From Streptomyces angustmyceticus (lineage in GTDB: Bacteria; Actinomycetota; Actinomycetes; Streptomycetales; Streptomycetaceae), in the NCBI RefSeq assembly GCF_019933235.1, contig NZ_CP082945.1, forward strand, positions 2,046,001 through 2,110,000: a DNA stretch of 64,000 nucleotides, read 5' to 3'. The notes below the pieces were generated by a model. That model ran no database searches and was not told the origin of the DNA. It was given only the letters and a program-made list of their open reading frames with translations. Shown piece after piece: positions 34,232 to 43,804 of the stretch. The position numbers and the translations under genes were made by a program. Numbering within the stretch: the first letter of the stretch is position 1; each line of letters starts with the position of its first letter.

Positions 34232-36130
34232 ATGGGCGAGAAGGAAGCGTCGATTCCGCGCCCGAGCGCCGCCGAGCCCTCGGGTTCCGCGCCGTTTGGC
34301 AGTGGGCCGACGGCCGACACCGCCTACGTAGAGCCGGTCAGCGGAGCGCAGGCAGCCCACGGTCAGCCGACAGCCAGCCCCCCGGCTCCAGCTCCCCCCG
34401 GACCGGCCAACACAGGGCCTCGCCGGACTAGACCGCGGCTGGGATGGCCACGGCGGGTCTTCTCTCAGGTGCTGATGGTGCAGCTGGCCATCGCCACCGG
34501 TGTCATCGTCCTGGCGACCGGTCTGTTCCTCGCCCCGCTCAGTGCACAGCTCGACGATCAGGCGATGCGCCGTGCTCTCGCCATCGCACAAACCACCGCG
34601 GCTGAGCCCCGCCTCGACGATGCCCTGGAGTCCTCCCGTCCCTCGCGCCACGGTCCCGTGCAGAACGAAGCGGAGCGAATTCGCGCCGCTACCGGCGCCG
34701 AATACGTAGTGATCATGGACAAGCGAGGCGTGCGCTGGTCCCACACCGACCCGGACGAGATAGGACGCCACGTCTCGACCGACCCCAGCGCCGCGCTCTC
34801 CGGCCAAGAAGTGATGCAGATCGACGAGGGCACACTCGGCCGGTCCGCACGCGGCAAGGTCCCGCTTCGCGACGAGCACGGCGAGGTGGTCGGCGCCGTC
34901 TCCGTCGGCATCGCATACGAGAGCGTGCAGGAACGTCTGCTCTCCACGGTCCCCCAGTTGCTTGCGTACGCGGGCGGGACACTCGTTGTGGGAGCGCTCG
35001 CCGCCTACCTCGTTGCCCGTCGGCTCCAGCGTCGCACCCACGACCTGGCGTTCTCCGACATCTCCGCATTGCTCGTCGAGCGGGAGGCAATGCTGCACGG
35101 CATCCGGGAAGGCTTCCTCGCGCTCGACAAGAACGGCCGCATCCGCCTGATGAACGACGAGGCGCAGCGTCTCCTGGATCTCCGCGCCGAAGACACCGGC
35201 CGTCCCCTGGACGCGGCTCTCCCTCCAAGCCGTACAACGGACGTCCTGGCCGGCCGCGTCTCGGGGGCGGACCTGCTGGCGGTCAGCGGGCACCGGGTCC
35301 TGGTGGCCAACCGAATGCCGACCGACGACGGCGGTGCCGTGGTCACCCTGCGTGACCGTACCGAGCTGGAGCGGCTGGGGCGCGAGCTGGACGGTACCCG
35401 CGGCCTCATCGATGCCCTCCGTGCCCAGGACCATGAGCACGCCAACCGACTGCACACCCTCCTCGGCCTGCTCGAGCTCGGGCTGTACGAGGAGGCGGTC
35501 GAGTTTGTGACGCAGGCCGTGGGCGTGCATCGGGCGACCGCCGAGCAGGTCACCGAGCGCATCCACGATCCGCTGCTGGCCGCACTCCTGGTGGGGAAGG
35601 CCACCGTCGCCACCGAGCGCGGCGCTTCGCTGAGCATCTCCCCCCGTACACACCTACCTGATCGCCTGGTAGACCCGCACAGCCTGGTCACCATCCTCGG
35701 CAACCTCGTCGACAACGCGCTGGACGCCACGTCGAGTGAGCGCGACGCACAACTGGAAGTGGAGGTCCGTACCGAAGGCAGCACCGCCATCATGCGCATC
35801 AGCGACAACGGCCCCGGCGTGCCCGAGGAACGTCGTGCGGAGATCTTCACCGAAGGCTGGACGACCAAGGAATCGCCGCGCCACGGGCAGCGCGGAATCG
35901 GCCTGGCGCTGGTACGGCGTCTCGCTGAGCGCTACGGAGGCAGCGCCGAGGTCGGCGAGCGCCCCGGTGGCGGTGCGGTGTTCACCGTGACCGTCCCCGA
36001 CGCGCTGTCCGAGAAACTCTCCCGAGCGCGCGGAACAACGCCCCAGGAGACAGCCACGGAAACCCGTGCCCCCGGACGGCCCCAGGCGCGCACTCGTCAC
36101 CTCGAAGGCGACACGGAGGCCGGCCGATGA
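34232..36130 (+). CDS. Sensor histidine kinase, CitA/DcuS family
   Basis: This 632-residue membrane sensor has a Pro-rich cytoplasmic extension (about residues 1-70), a membrane helix (QVLMVQLAIATGVIVLATGL), an external PAS-like sensor domain (about 105-225), a second helix (AYAGGTLVVGALAAYLVARR), a cytoplasmic PAS domain, and a SpoOB-type H-box with His in AQDHEHANRLHTLLGLLELG. The ATPase has NLVDNALDA, SDNGPGV and GQRGIGLALVRRL. CitA/DcuS kinases sense citrate or C4-dicarboxylates. Its stop overlaps the regulator start (ATGA). No ribosome site precedes ATG 34232, so it may be leaderless. Confidence 0.88.
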   Translation: MGEKEASIPRPSAAEPSGSAPFGSGPTADTAYVEPVSGAQAAHGQPTASPPAPAPPGPANTGPRRTRPRLGWPRRVFSQVLMVQLAIATGVIVLATGLFLAPLSAQLDDQAMRRALAIAQTTAAEPRLDDALESSRPSRHGPVQNEAERIRAATGAEYVVIMDKRGVRWSHTDPDEIGRHVSTDPSAALSGQEVMQIDEGTLGRSARGKVPLRDEHGEVVGAVSVGIAYESVQERLLSTVPQLLAYAGGTLVVGALAAYLVARRLQRRTHDLAFSDISALLVEREAMLHGIREGFLALDKNGRIRLMNDEAQRLLDLRAEDTGRPLDAALPPSRTTDVLAGRVSGADLLAVSGHRVLVANRMPTDDGGAVVTLRDRTELERLGRELDGTRGLIDALRAQDHEHANRLHTLLGLLELGLYEEAVEFVTQAVGVHRATAEQVTERIHDPLLAALLVGKATVATERGASLSISPRTHLPDRLVDPHSLVTILGNLVDNALDATSSERDAQLEVEVRTEGSTAIMRISDNGPGVPEERRAEIFTEGWTTKESPRHGQRGIGLALVRRLAERYGGSAEVGERPGGGAVFTVTVPDALSEKLSRARGTTPQETATETRAPGRPQARTRHLEGDTEAGR

Positions 36131-36801
36131 TCGACGTTCTGGTCGTGGACGACGATGTGCATGTCGCGAAGATCAACGCCGCGTATGTCTCCAAGGTCGA
36201 GGGCTTCCGTGTCAGTTGCCTGGCGCACACGGCCGCTGACGCCCTCGCAGCCCTGGAGACGCACCACGTCGATCTGATCCTCCTGGACCACTACCTCCCC
36301 GACGGGACCGGGCTCCAACTGGTCGGCGACCTGCGGCGACGCGGCCTGTTCACCGACGTCATCATGGTGACGGCAGCTCGCGACATCGCCACCGTGCAGG
36401 CCGCGATGCGCCACGGTGCGCTGCAGTACCTGGTCAAGCCGTTCACCTTCGCAGGGCTGCGCTCCAAGTTGATGGGTTATGCGGCACTGCACCGTACGTT
36501 TGCGGGTGGCGGACAGGCGGAGCAATCCGAAGTGGACCGGATCTTTGGGGCTCTGGGGGCCGCCAACGCGGGCTCGGCGGAGCTGCCGAAGGGCCACTCC
36601 ACCGCCACTGCCGACCGTGTGCGCTCGGTGCTGCGCTCCGCGGACGCCCCCCTCTCGGCGCAGGACGTCGCACTCCAGGCGGGACTGAGCCGCCAGACCG
36701 CGCAGCGCTACCTCAAGCTGCTGGAACGCGCCGGGCGGGTACGCCTCACGCTCAAGTACGGCGAGACCGGCCGCCCAGAGCACCGCTACGAGTGGGTTTA
36801 G
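36127..36801 (+). CDS. Response regulator, CitB/DcuR family
   Basis: This 224-residue partner of the upstream kinase has a receiver domain with Asp9/Asp10, phospho-acceptor Asp54 (LILLDHYLP), Thr82 and Lys104 (LVKPF), and a C-terminal helix-turn-helix (SAQDVALQAGLSRQTAQRYL) typical of the CitB group. The four-base overlap with the kinase gene shows they are coupled. Targets are not visible, but the convergent carboxylate-type symporter gene lies 146 bp away and the two citrate synthases are 4 kb upstream. Confidence 0.9.
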   Translation: MIDVLVVDDDVHVAKINAAYVSKVEGFRVSCLAHTAADALAALETHHVDLILLDHYLPDGTGLQLVGDLRRRGLFTDVIMVTAARDIATVQAAMRHGALQYLVKPFTFAGLRSKLMGYAALHRTFAGGGQAEQSEVDRIFGALGAANAGSAELPKGHSTATADRVRSVLRSADAPLSAQDVALQAGLSRQTAQRYLKLLERAGRVRLTLKYGETGRPEHRYEWV

Positions 36802-36947
36802 CCGGAGGGCCGGCGCCACGCGGAGGCAAGGGCAACGGGAACCCTGTACACACGAATAGGACGTGGCAACCATTCCGGCCCAGTTGCCACGCCCCTCGTC
36901 GGCCACTGCACGGTCAGGGTCGTCCATCCCTGACACGACAATCTGTC

Positions 36948-38552
36948 CTAAGCAGCCCCCGCCCCCGTCAGCGCCCGTACCTCCGTCTCCGCATGCCGTG
37001 CCTCGTCGGCGGCCTCCGGGGAGAGCACAGTTCCCAGCCACCCCATCAGGAAGCCCAGTGGGATCGATACGACACCGGGGTTGTCGAGCGGGAAGAAGGC
37101 GAAGTCCATTCCAGGGAAGAGCGACTCTTGGCTGCCGGAGACCACCGGGGAGAGCACTACCAGGGTGATCGCCGGAATCAAGCCCCCGTATACGGACCAG
37201 ACAGCACCCCGGGTCGTGAAGCGGCGCCAGAAGAGCGTGTACAGCAGGACCGGCAGGTTGGCCGATGCCGCAACGGCGAAGGCCAGGCCTACCAGGAAGG
37301 CGACATTCAGGTCCTGGGCGAGCAGGGCGAGCCCGATCGCGACAGCACCGACGGCCACAGCCGCGATGCGCGCCACCGCCACCTCGGCACGCTGGGCGTC
37401 TTGCGCCGTACCACGCTGACGTCGGAGCGAGGCATACAGGTCGTGCGCAACGGAGGCCGATGAGGCGAGCGTGATGCCGGCGACCACGGCCAGGATGGTG
37501 GCGAACGCCACTGCGGCCACCACGGCGAAGAGCACTGTGCCCCCGGTCGAACCGGCGCCGCCGCCCAAGTTGAGGGCCAACAGCGGGACCGCGGTGTTGC
37601 CCGCTGTATTGGACGTCCGGACGGCGTCGCTGCCGAGCACCGCCGCGGCACCGAAGCCGAGCACGATGGTCATCAAGTAGAAGCCGCCGATCAGCCCGAT
37701 GGACCAGACGACGGATCGGCGGGCGGAACGGGCCGTGGGGACCGTGTAGAAGCGGGAAAGGATGTGTGGCAGCCCGGCGGTGCCCAGGACCAGCGCGAGA
37801 CCGAGGCTGATGAAGTCCAGCCGGGAGGTCCAGCCCCCACCGTATTTGAGGCCGGGTGCGAGAAAGTCGCGGCCGTGTCCGCTGCGTTCGGCGGCGGTGT
37901 TCAGCAGTGTGTTGAAGTCACCGTGAAACCGAACCAGTACCAGGACAGTCAGGGCAATGGCACCTCCCATGAGAAGTACGGCCTTGACGATCTGGATCCA
38001 GGTCGTGGCACGCATCCCTCCAAAGGCTACGTAGACGACCATCAGGGCACCGACCCCGATCACCATCCAGGTACGTGCCTGCTGGCCCGCGCCTCCCAGG
38101 AGCAGGGCGACGAGGCTGCCTGCCCCGACCATCTGCGCCACCAGATAGAGCACCGACACCGTGACGGAGGCGGTGCCGGCCGCGATACGGACTGGCCGCG
38201 ACCGCATCCGGGCCGCGACGACATCGGCAAGGGTGAACCTGCCGCAGTTGCGGACCAGTTCAGCGACGAGGAAGAGGACGACGAGCCAGGCCACGAGAAA
38301 GCCGACCGAGTACAGCAATCCGTCATAGCCGAACAGGGCGATCAGCCCGGAGATTCCGAGGAAGGAGGCAGCGGACATGTAGTCACCCGCGATGGCGAAA
38401 CCGTTCTCCATCGGGGAGAAGAGCCTCCCTCCCGCGTAGAACTCCTCGGCGGAACCGTGCCGACGACGGCTCACCCAGGTGGTGATCGCCAGGGTGACGG
38501 CGATGAACACGCTGAACAGAACCAGTGCGAGGGTCTGGTGGTCGTCGGTCAC
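36948..38552 (-). CDS. Sodium:solute symporter (acetate/monocarboxylate type)
   Basis: This 534-residue permease of the SSS family has about 13 membrane helices. Family hallmarks are GDYMSAASFLGISGLIALFG, GLPHILSRFYTVP and AVVAGITLASSASVAHDLYA, which resemble ActP/MctC acetate-pyruvate-propionate carriers. GTG 38552 overlaps the stop of the DUF485 gene by four bases and has GGAGGG upstream. A DUF485 protein upstream is the usual partner of ActP. The substrate is inferred to be a short monocarboxylate. Confidence 0.88.
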   Translation of the reverse strand: MTDDHQTLALVLFSVFIAVTLAITTWVSRRRHGSAEEFYAGGRLFSPMENGFAIAGDYMSAASFLGISGLIALFGYDGLLYSVGFLVAWLVVLFLVAELVRNCGRFTLADVVAARMRSRPVRIAAGTASVTVSVLYLVAQMVGAGSLVALLLGGAGQQARTWMVIGVGALMVVYVAFGGMRATTWIQIVKAVLLMGGAIALTVLVLVRFHGDFNTLLNTAAERSGHGRDFLAPGLKYGGGWTSRLDFISLGLALVLGTAGLPHILSRFYTVPTARSARRSVVWSIGLIGGFYLMTIVLGFGAAAVLGSDAVRTSNTAGNTAVPLLALNLGGGAGSTGGTVLFAVVAAVAFATILAVVAGITLASSASVAHDLYASLRRQRGTAQDAQRAEVAVARIAAVAVGAVAIGLALLAQDLNVAFLVGLAFAVAASANLPVLLYTLFWRRFTTRGAVWSVYGGLIPAITLVVLSPVVSGSQESLFPGMDFAFFPLDNPGVVSIPLGFLMGWLGTVLSPEAADEARHAETEVRALTGAGAA

Positions 38553-39064
38553 CGGACGTTCCCTCCGGTGAGTTCCTGGGTTTCCCAGCGGATGTCGAGC
38601 GCGGCCCTGTCCCTGCGCAGCCGGGCGTGGCGTGCGTAGGCCCAGGTGAGCAGGAACGTGGTGGCGAACTGGCCGAGTCCGGCGAGCATCGCGACGTTCA
38701 GAGCGCCGGCGACGCGGTGGGCCATGAGGCCGGGCGCAGCGGTCGCGGCGATCACATAGGCGAGGTACCAGGCAAGAAAGACCGCCGTACCGGGCAGCAC
38801 GAAATGCCGGTAGCGGCGGCGCACCTCCTGGAAGGCCGCGCTTCGCTGCACCGCAAGATAGATCTCGCCATGCGCCGCGGGCCGTTGTTCCGGTACCGCC
38901 ACTGGTGCCGGTACCGGCCCAGGTGGCTGCCCGGTTCTCCACTCGCCCGCTGCCTCCGCTGCGCCGTCCGCCTCGCCCCACCCGGAGGCGAGAGCGTCGT
39001 ACCAGGGGTCGTCGAGCCGTACGCCCCCTGGCTCACCGGCCGAGCGGCCGTCCTGCTTGTCCAC
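38549..39064 (-). CDS. DUF485 membrane protein, symporter partner
   Basis: This 171-residue protein has a polar N-terminus of about 75 residues and two membrane helices (LPGTAVFLAWYLAYVIAATA and LNVAMLAGLGQFATTFLLTW). SAAFQEVRRRYRHFVLP before the first helix is the DUF485 signature (YjcH type). YjcH-like proteins are co-transcribed with ActP-type symporters, as here through a GTGA overlap. GTG 39064 follows AAGGAGAG. Confidence 0.88.
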   Translation of the reverse strand: MDKQDGRSAGEPGGVRLDDPWYDALASGWGEADGAAEAAGEWRTGQPPGPVPAPVAVPEQRPAAHGEIYLAVQRSAAFQEVRRRYRHFVLPGTAVFLAWYLAYVIAATAAPGLMAHRVAGALNVAMLAGLGQFATTFLLTWAYARHARLRRDRAALDIRWETQELTGGNVR

Positions 39065-39171
39065 CGAACTCTCCTTGGTGCACGGGTCTGTTGTCCGTGC
39101 GACCCAAGGTTGGACAGAAAGGAAGATCCGGGACGCTTCATTCCGAACCCTTCACCCCATCAGGTGATGAG

Positions 39172-39843
39172 CTACCTGGGCGGCTGTGCCAGGCCGTGGC
39201 GGTACGCGTAGTGAATGGCTTGGGCCCGGTCCCGCAACCCGGCCTTGGCGAAGAGGTTGTTGATGTGGGTCTTCACCGTGGCCGTGGAGACGTGCAGCGT
39301 GCCCGCGATCTCCGGATTGGACTGGCCCTCGGCGACCAGCCGCAGCACCTCCACCTCGCGCGCCGTCAGGCCGTCCGGAGCCTCGTCCGGTGGCGACAGG
39401 GGCCGTACCGGCTCGGCGAAGCGCTCCAGCAGCCTGCGTTGGATCTTGGGCGCCAGGCCGGCCTCGCCCGAGAGCACATCGTCGATGGCCCGGACGATCT
39501 CCTCGCCGTCCGCGTCCTTGGTCAGATAGCCACGGGCCCCGGCCTGCAGGGCAGGAAAGAGCGAGTCGTCGTCCGCATAGGTGGTGAGCACCACGACCTG
39601 GGTACCGGGGTGCTCGGCTCGGATACGCCGGGTGGCCTCGACACCGTCGCAGCGCGGCATCCTCAGGTCCATCAGCACGACGTCGGGGTCGAGTTCGGCG
39701 ACGAGGCGGACCGCGTCCGCACCGTCTGCTGCCGAGCCGACGACCTCGATGCCCGGCAGGAGTCCCAGCAGCATCACGATTCCCTCGCGCACCACCGTCT
39801 GGTCGTCGGCGACCACTACCCGTGTCACCGTGCGTGCCGTCAT
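39172..39843 (-). CDS. Response regulator, NarL/LuxR family
   Basis: This 223-residue regulator has a receiver domain with Asp13/Asp14, phospho-acceptor Asp59 (VVLMDLRMP), Thr87 and Lys109 (YLTKDA), and a C-terminal LuxR helix-turn-helix (LTAREVEVLRLVAEGQSNPE). Its ATG overlaps the TGA of the sensor kinase gene (ATGA), so the pair is coupled. The unit lies just upstream of the DUF485-symporter operon on the same strand, with a 107-bp gap, and is a candidate regulator of it. Confidence 0.92.
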   Translation of the reverse strand: MTARTVTRVVVADDQTVVREGIVMLLGLLPGIEVVGSAADGADAVRLVAELDPDVVLMDLRMPRCDGVEATRRIRAEHPGTQVVVLTTYADDDSLFPALQAGARGYLTKDADGEEIVRAIDDVLSGEAGLAPKIQRRLLERFAEPVRPLSPPDEAPDGLTAREVEVLRLVAEGQSNPEIAGTLHVSTATVKTHINNLFAKAGLRDRAQAIHYAYRHGLAQPPR

Positions 39844-41006
39844 GCGGGCACCCGCAGCCGCACCACGAATCCCTCCTCATCAGGGCCGGATTCCAGCGTT
39901 CCGCCGAGGAGTTCGGCGCGCTCCCGCATCCCGAGCAGACCGTATCCGGAGCCGCTGACGGCGAGTTCGCCGGGCTTGCCGCGGCCGCCGAAATCACGCA
40001 CCTCCAGGCCCACGTCGTCCCTCGCGTAGTCCAGCCGCACGCTCACCCGTGCCCCCGGGGCGTGCTTGCGCACGTTCGTCAGCGCCTCCTGGGCAACCCG
40101 GCGGACCGCGAGGCCCGCCTCCGCCGGTAGGGCACGCCCCTCGCCCTCCACCTCCAGCCGAAAGCCCTCAGCGGCCGCCAGGCGCCGCAGAAAGTCCTCG
40201 ACCGGGATCATCTCCCCGCGCAGCGCGGAAAGCGCCTCACGGGTGCCGGACAGCCCTTCACGGGCCATCCCCCGGCACGCCACCACCCGGTCCAGGAGCT
40301 GGTCACGGTCGGCCTCGAGGTCCGTGCTGCGCTGGATCAGCAGTCGTGCCGCCTCCAGGTGCACGAGCTGGGCGCTCAGGCTGTGGGCGAGGACGTCGTG
40401 GATCTCGCGTGCGATCCGTCCGCGTTCGGTGAGCGCCGCGGATTCGGCCTCCGCCTTGCGGGCAGCCCGTTCCTGGGCCAGCAGCCGCCGGGCGTTGCCG
40501 CGTGCCTCGGCGTCCTGTCGTACGACATAGCCCGCCAGCGCCAGACCCACGGTGGTCGCGGTGGTGGCGATCCAGTTGTCGTGGTCCATCACGGCGAACG
40601 CCCCCAGGGCCGCGGCGGCGCACGGCACCGCGGCGTTCAGCGGCAGCCGCTCCATGGCGACGACGGCGCAGGCACACCACAGGACGATCGCGGGCGTCGG
40701 CGCCCCGGCGAACGCAAAGCCGAAGGCCGCCGCCTCCAGTACGGCGAACAGCCCGATCGACGGCCACAGACGGCGTGCCAGGGTCGTGCGGAAGAAGCCG
40801 CGGAAGACCAGGATGCTGAGGGCCATGCCGGCACACGCCGCCACCCGGCCCCAGCCTCTGAAGCCGGGCCCCTTCAGGGTGATCCACACCAGTACGGCGA
40901 CCACCATGACACGCACCGCGCGGCCGGCCCACACCCGGGCGCCGCTGATGCCCTCACGGGAGAGCGACTCCCGCAGGGGCCAGCTCGTCCAGGAGTTCAT
41001 CGGCAC
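39840..41006 (-). CDS. Sensor histidine kinase, HisKA_3 family
   Basis: This 388-residue kinase has four to six membrane helices in its first 150 residues and little extracellular sequence, so it probably senses a membrane or cytoplasmic signal. The dimerisation H-box is REIHDVLAHSLSAQLVHLEA, and the ATPase lid is GSGYGLLGMRERAELLGG. GTG 41006 has GGAAGGA six bases upstream. The upstream small membrane protein gene ends 30 bp before it. Confidence 0.9.
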   Translation of the reverse strand: MPMNSWTSWPLRESLSREGISGARVWAGRAVRVMVVAVLVWITLKGPGFRGWGRVAACAGMALSILVFRGFFRTTLARRLWPSIGLFAVLEAAAFGFAFAGAPTPAIVLWCACAVVAMERLPLNAAVPCAAAALGAFAVMDHDNWIATTATTVGLALAGYVVRQDAEARGNARRLLAQERAARKAEAESAALTERGRIAREIHDVLAHSLSAQLVHLEAARLLIQRSTDLEADRDQLLDRVVACRGMAREGLSGTREALSALRGEMIPVEDFLRRLAAAEGFRLEVEGEGRALPAEAGLAVRRVAQEALTNVRKHAPGARVSVRLDYARDDVGLEVRDFGGRGKPGELAVSGSGYGLLGMRERAELLGGTLESGPDEEGFVVRLRVPA

Positions 41007-41036
41007 GTACGGTCCTTCCCAGGGGCGACGGGGGCG

Positions 41037-41525
41037 TCAGCCCGCAACAGGGACACGGTACGTCTGCTGCAGGGCCTGGGCGCGCCAGGCGGTGACACCG
41101 GCACGGGTCAGCAGCATCGCGCCGACGGAGAGCATGGTGGCCGCGCTGCCCTGGCGGATCCCCATGGCCGCCGCGATGCCCATGAGGCCGAGCCGCAGCG
41201 CCATGCCGCAAAGCCACACACCGGCCGCCGCCCAGCCTCCTTTGCTCCACACCGCACCGTCCGCGTCCGTCCAGATACGTGTCGTCCAGGCCCAGCCGAT
41301 GCCGCAGGCCAGCCCGATGAGGATCTCCGTACCGAGCAGGGCGGCGGACGCCAGGTGGTGTCCGGGGTCCAGAAGGCCGGGCTGCCGTACCGCCAGGACC
41401 ATCAGGACGACCGGAACCAGCCACGTTTTCTTGCCCTCCGACGTGACGCGCCGCGCCGTGAACTGCCGGATGCACACCCATGCAACCGCCGCGGTGATCA
41501 CAACGATGTTGAGCAAGCCGCTCAT
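41037..41525 (-). CDS. Small membrane protein, possibly CcdC/DUF1453-like
   Basis: This 162-residue protein has four membrane helices. A GIGWAWTTRIWTDADGAVWS segment between helices resembles CcdC/DUF1453 proteins, but I hold that family call loosely. ATG 41525 follows GAAGGG. It is the first gene of a likely operon with the NarL-type kinase and regulator, so it may tune the kinase signal. Confidence 0.6.
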   Translation of the reverse strand: MSGLLNIVVITAAVAWVCIRQFTARRVTSEGKKTWLVPVVLMVLAVRQPGLLDPGHHLASAALLGTEILIGLACGIGWAWTTRIWTDADGAVWSKGGWAAAGVWLCGMALRLGLMGIAAAMGIRQGSAATMLSVGAMLLTRAGVTAWRAQALQQTYRVPVAG

Positions 41526-41627
41526 GACCCAGGCCCTTCGTGGGACGAAATTTTCGATGTGCCCGACGCTACGGAGCGGCACCGGGTGGCCGGATCGGAG
41601 CCAGGGTGGGGACCGGGTGGAAATGCC

Positions 41628-41667
41628 GACGGGCGCCCGTCCACCCAGGGGTGGAGAGGCGCCCGTC
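41628..41667 (-). terminator. Terminator after parE
   Basis: Ten-bp outer arms (GACGGGCGCC and its complement) enclose an inner CCACC/GGTGG stem. It lies 17 bp past the parE stop. Confidence 0.75.
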
Positions 41668-41683
41668 GGGAGCTGCTGACCGG

Positions 41684-43804
41684 TCAGGTGTCGATGCGCG
41701 AACGGTCCAGAGTGGAGGCGGAGTTGGTGATGAACTCCTTACGGGGCGCGACTTCGTTGCCCATGAGGAGGTCGAAGGCCTTCTCCGCCGCTTCGAGATC
41801 GCTGATGTTGATCCGGCGCAGGGTGCGGTGGCGCGGGTCCATGGTCGTCTCGGCGAGCTGGTCGGCGTCCATCTCACCCAGACCCTTGTAGCGCTGGATG
41901 CTGTCCTTGTAGCGGACCTTCTTGCGCTGGAGCTCGAGCAGCGTCTGGCGCAGCTCGTTGTCCGAGTAGGTGTAGATGTACTTCTCCTGGCCCTTCTTGG
42001 GGTTGATCAGTTCCACCCGGTGCAGCGGCGGAACGGCGGAGAAGACCCGGCCCTGCTCGACCATGGGCCGCATGTAGCGCTGGAACAGCGTCAGCAGCAG
42101 GCAGCGGATATGCGCGCCGTCGACATCGGCGTCGGCCAGGAAGATGACCTTGCCGTAGCGGGCGGTGTCGATGTCGAAGGTGCGGCCGGAACCGGCTCCT
42201 ATGACCTGGATGATGGCGCCGCACTCGGCGTTCTTGAGCATGTCCGAAACCGACGACTTCTGGACGTTCAGGATCTTGCCGCGGATCGGCAGCAGCGCCT
42301 GGAATTCCGAGTTCCGGGCCAGTTTCGCGGTGCCCAGCGCCGAGTCTCCCTCGACGATGAAGAGTTCGCTGCGGTCGACGTCGTCACTGCGGCAGTCCGC
42401 GAGCTTGGCCGGCAGCGACGACGACTCCAGCGCCGTCTTCCGGCGCTGGGCCTCCTTGTGCTGGCGGGCGGCGATGCGCGTACGGGCCGCGGCGACGATC
42501 TTCTCCATGACGGCGCGCGCCTGCTGCTTGTCGTCCCGCTTCGTGGAGGTCAGGAATGACTTGAGTTCCCGGCTCACCACCTGGGCGACGATCCGCGAGG
42601 CGGCGGAGGTGCCGAGGACCTCCTTGGTCTGGCCCTCGAACTGCGGCTCCGCGAGCCGTACGGTCACGACGGCGGTGAGGCCCTCCATGGCGTCGTCCTT
42701 GACGACGTCGTCCTCGGAGACGCGCAGCAGCTTGCTCGACCGCAGCACCTCGTTGACCGTCTTGGCGACCGACCGCTCGAAGCCGGAGACGTGGGTGCCG
42801 CCCTTGGGCGTGGCGATGATGTTGACGAACGACTTGACCGTCGTGTCGTAGCCGGTGCCCCAGCGCAGCGCGATGTCGACGCCCAGATCCCGGGTGACCT
42901 CGGTCGGTGTCATGTGGCCACGGTCGTCGAGGACCGGCACCGTCTCCTTGAAGGAGCCCTGGCCGGTCAGCCGGAGCACGTCGCAGACGGCCTTGTCCTG
43001 CGCGAGGTACTCACAGAACTCGCTGATGCCGCCGTCGTAGCGGAACGTCTCTTCCGTCTTGCCGGCGCCGTCGATGCCGCGCTCGTCGCGGACGACCAGG
43101 GTGAGGCCCGGCACGAGGAACGCGGTCTGGCGGGCACGGGCGTGCAGCGTCTCCAGGGAGAGCCTGGCGTCCTTGAGGAAGATCTGCCGGTCGGCCCAGT
43201 AGCGCACCCGGGTGCCGGTCTTCGTCTTGGCGATCCGCTTGCCCTTGAGGAGGCCGTTGCCCGGGTCGAAGGGCGCTTCGGGCCCCGATTCGGTGAAGAT
43301 GCCGGGGACGCCGCGGCGGAAGCTGATCGAGTGCGTCTTGCTGCTGCGGTCCACCTCGACGTCGAGCCGGGCCGACAGGGCGTTGACGACCGAGGCACCG
43401 ACGCCGTGCAGACCACCGGAGGCCGCGTAGGAGCCGCCGCCGAACTTTCCGCCGGCGTGCAGCTTGGTCATCACGACCTCGACGCCGCTGAGGCCGGTCT
43501 TGGGCTCGACGTCCACGGGAATGCCGCGGCCGTTGTCCCGGACCTCCACCGACCCGTCGTCGTGGAGGATCACCTCGATGTGGTCGCAGTAGCCGCCCAG
43601 CGCCTCGTCGACGGAGTTGTCGATGATCTCCCACAGGCAGTGCATCAGGCCGCGACTGTCCGTCGAGCCGATGTACATGCCGGGGCGCTTCCGGACGGCC
43701 TCGAGCCCCTCGAGGACGAGCAGATGCCGCGCGGTGTAGTTGGATCCGTCCCGGTCTGCCCCGGTCAGCACTGCGGTGGACGGCACGGACATCTCGGCGG
43801 TCAC
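41684..43804 (-). CDS. parE: Topoisomerase IV subunit B (GyrB-like)
   Basis: This 706-residue ATPase subunit is the partner of ParC. GHKL motifs are EIIDNSVDEAL, DNGRGIPV and GGLHGVGASVVNALS. The TOPRIM domain has VEGDSALG (about residue 484) and DADVDGAH (about 562). GTG 43804 has GAGGAG eight bases upstream. Length suits ParE rather than enterobacterial GyrB, which has an insert. It lies next to hrdB with a small zinc-ribbon gene and a protease gene between, the order I remember in Streptomyces coelicolor. Confidence 0.92.
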   Translation of the reverse strand: MTAEMSVPSTAVLTGADRDGSNYTARHLLVLEGLEAVRKRPGMYIGSTDSRGLMHCLWEIIDNSVDEALGGYCDHIEVILHDDGSVEVRDNGRGIPVDVEPKTGLSGVEVVMTKLHAGGKFGGGSYAASGGLHGVGASVVNALSARLDVEVDRSSKTHSISFRRGVPGIFTESGPEAPFDPGNGLLKGKRIAKTKTGTRVRYWADRQIFLKDARLSLETLHARARQTAFLVPGLTLVVRDERGIDGAGKTEETFRYDGGISEFCEYLAQDKAVCDVLRLTGQGSFKETVPVLDDRGHMTPTEVTRDLGVDIALRWGTGYDTTVKSFVNIIATPKGGTHVSGFERSVAKTVNEVLRSSKLLRVSEDDVVKDDAMEGLTAVVTVRLAEPQFEGQTKEVLGTSAASRIVAQVVSRELKSFLTSTKRDDKQQARAVMEKIVAAARTRIAARQHKEAQRRKTALESSSLPAKLADCRSDDVDRSELFIVEGDSALGTAKLARNSEFQALLPIRGKILNVQKSSVSDMLKNAECGAIIQVIGAGSGRTFDIDTARYGKVIFLADADVDGAHIRCLLLTLFQRYMRPMVEQGRVFSAVPPLHRVELINPKKGQEKYIYTYSDNELRQTLLELQRKKVRYKDSIQRYKGLGEMDADQLAETTMDPRHRTLRRINISDLEAAEKAFDLLMGNEVAPRKEFITNSASTLDRSRIDT

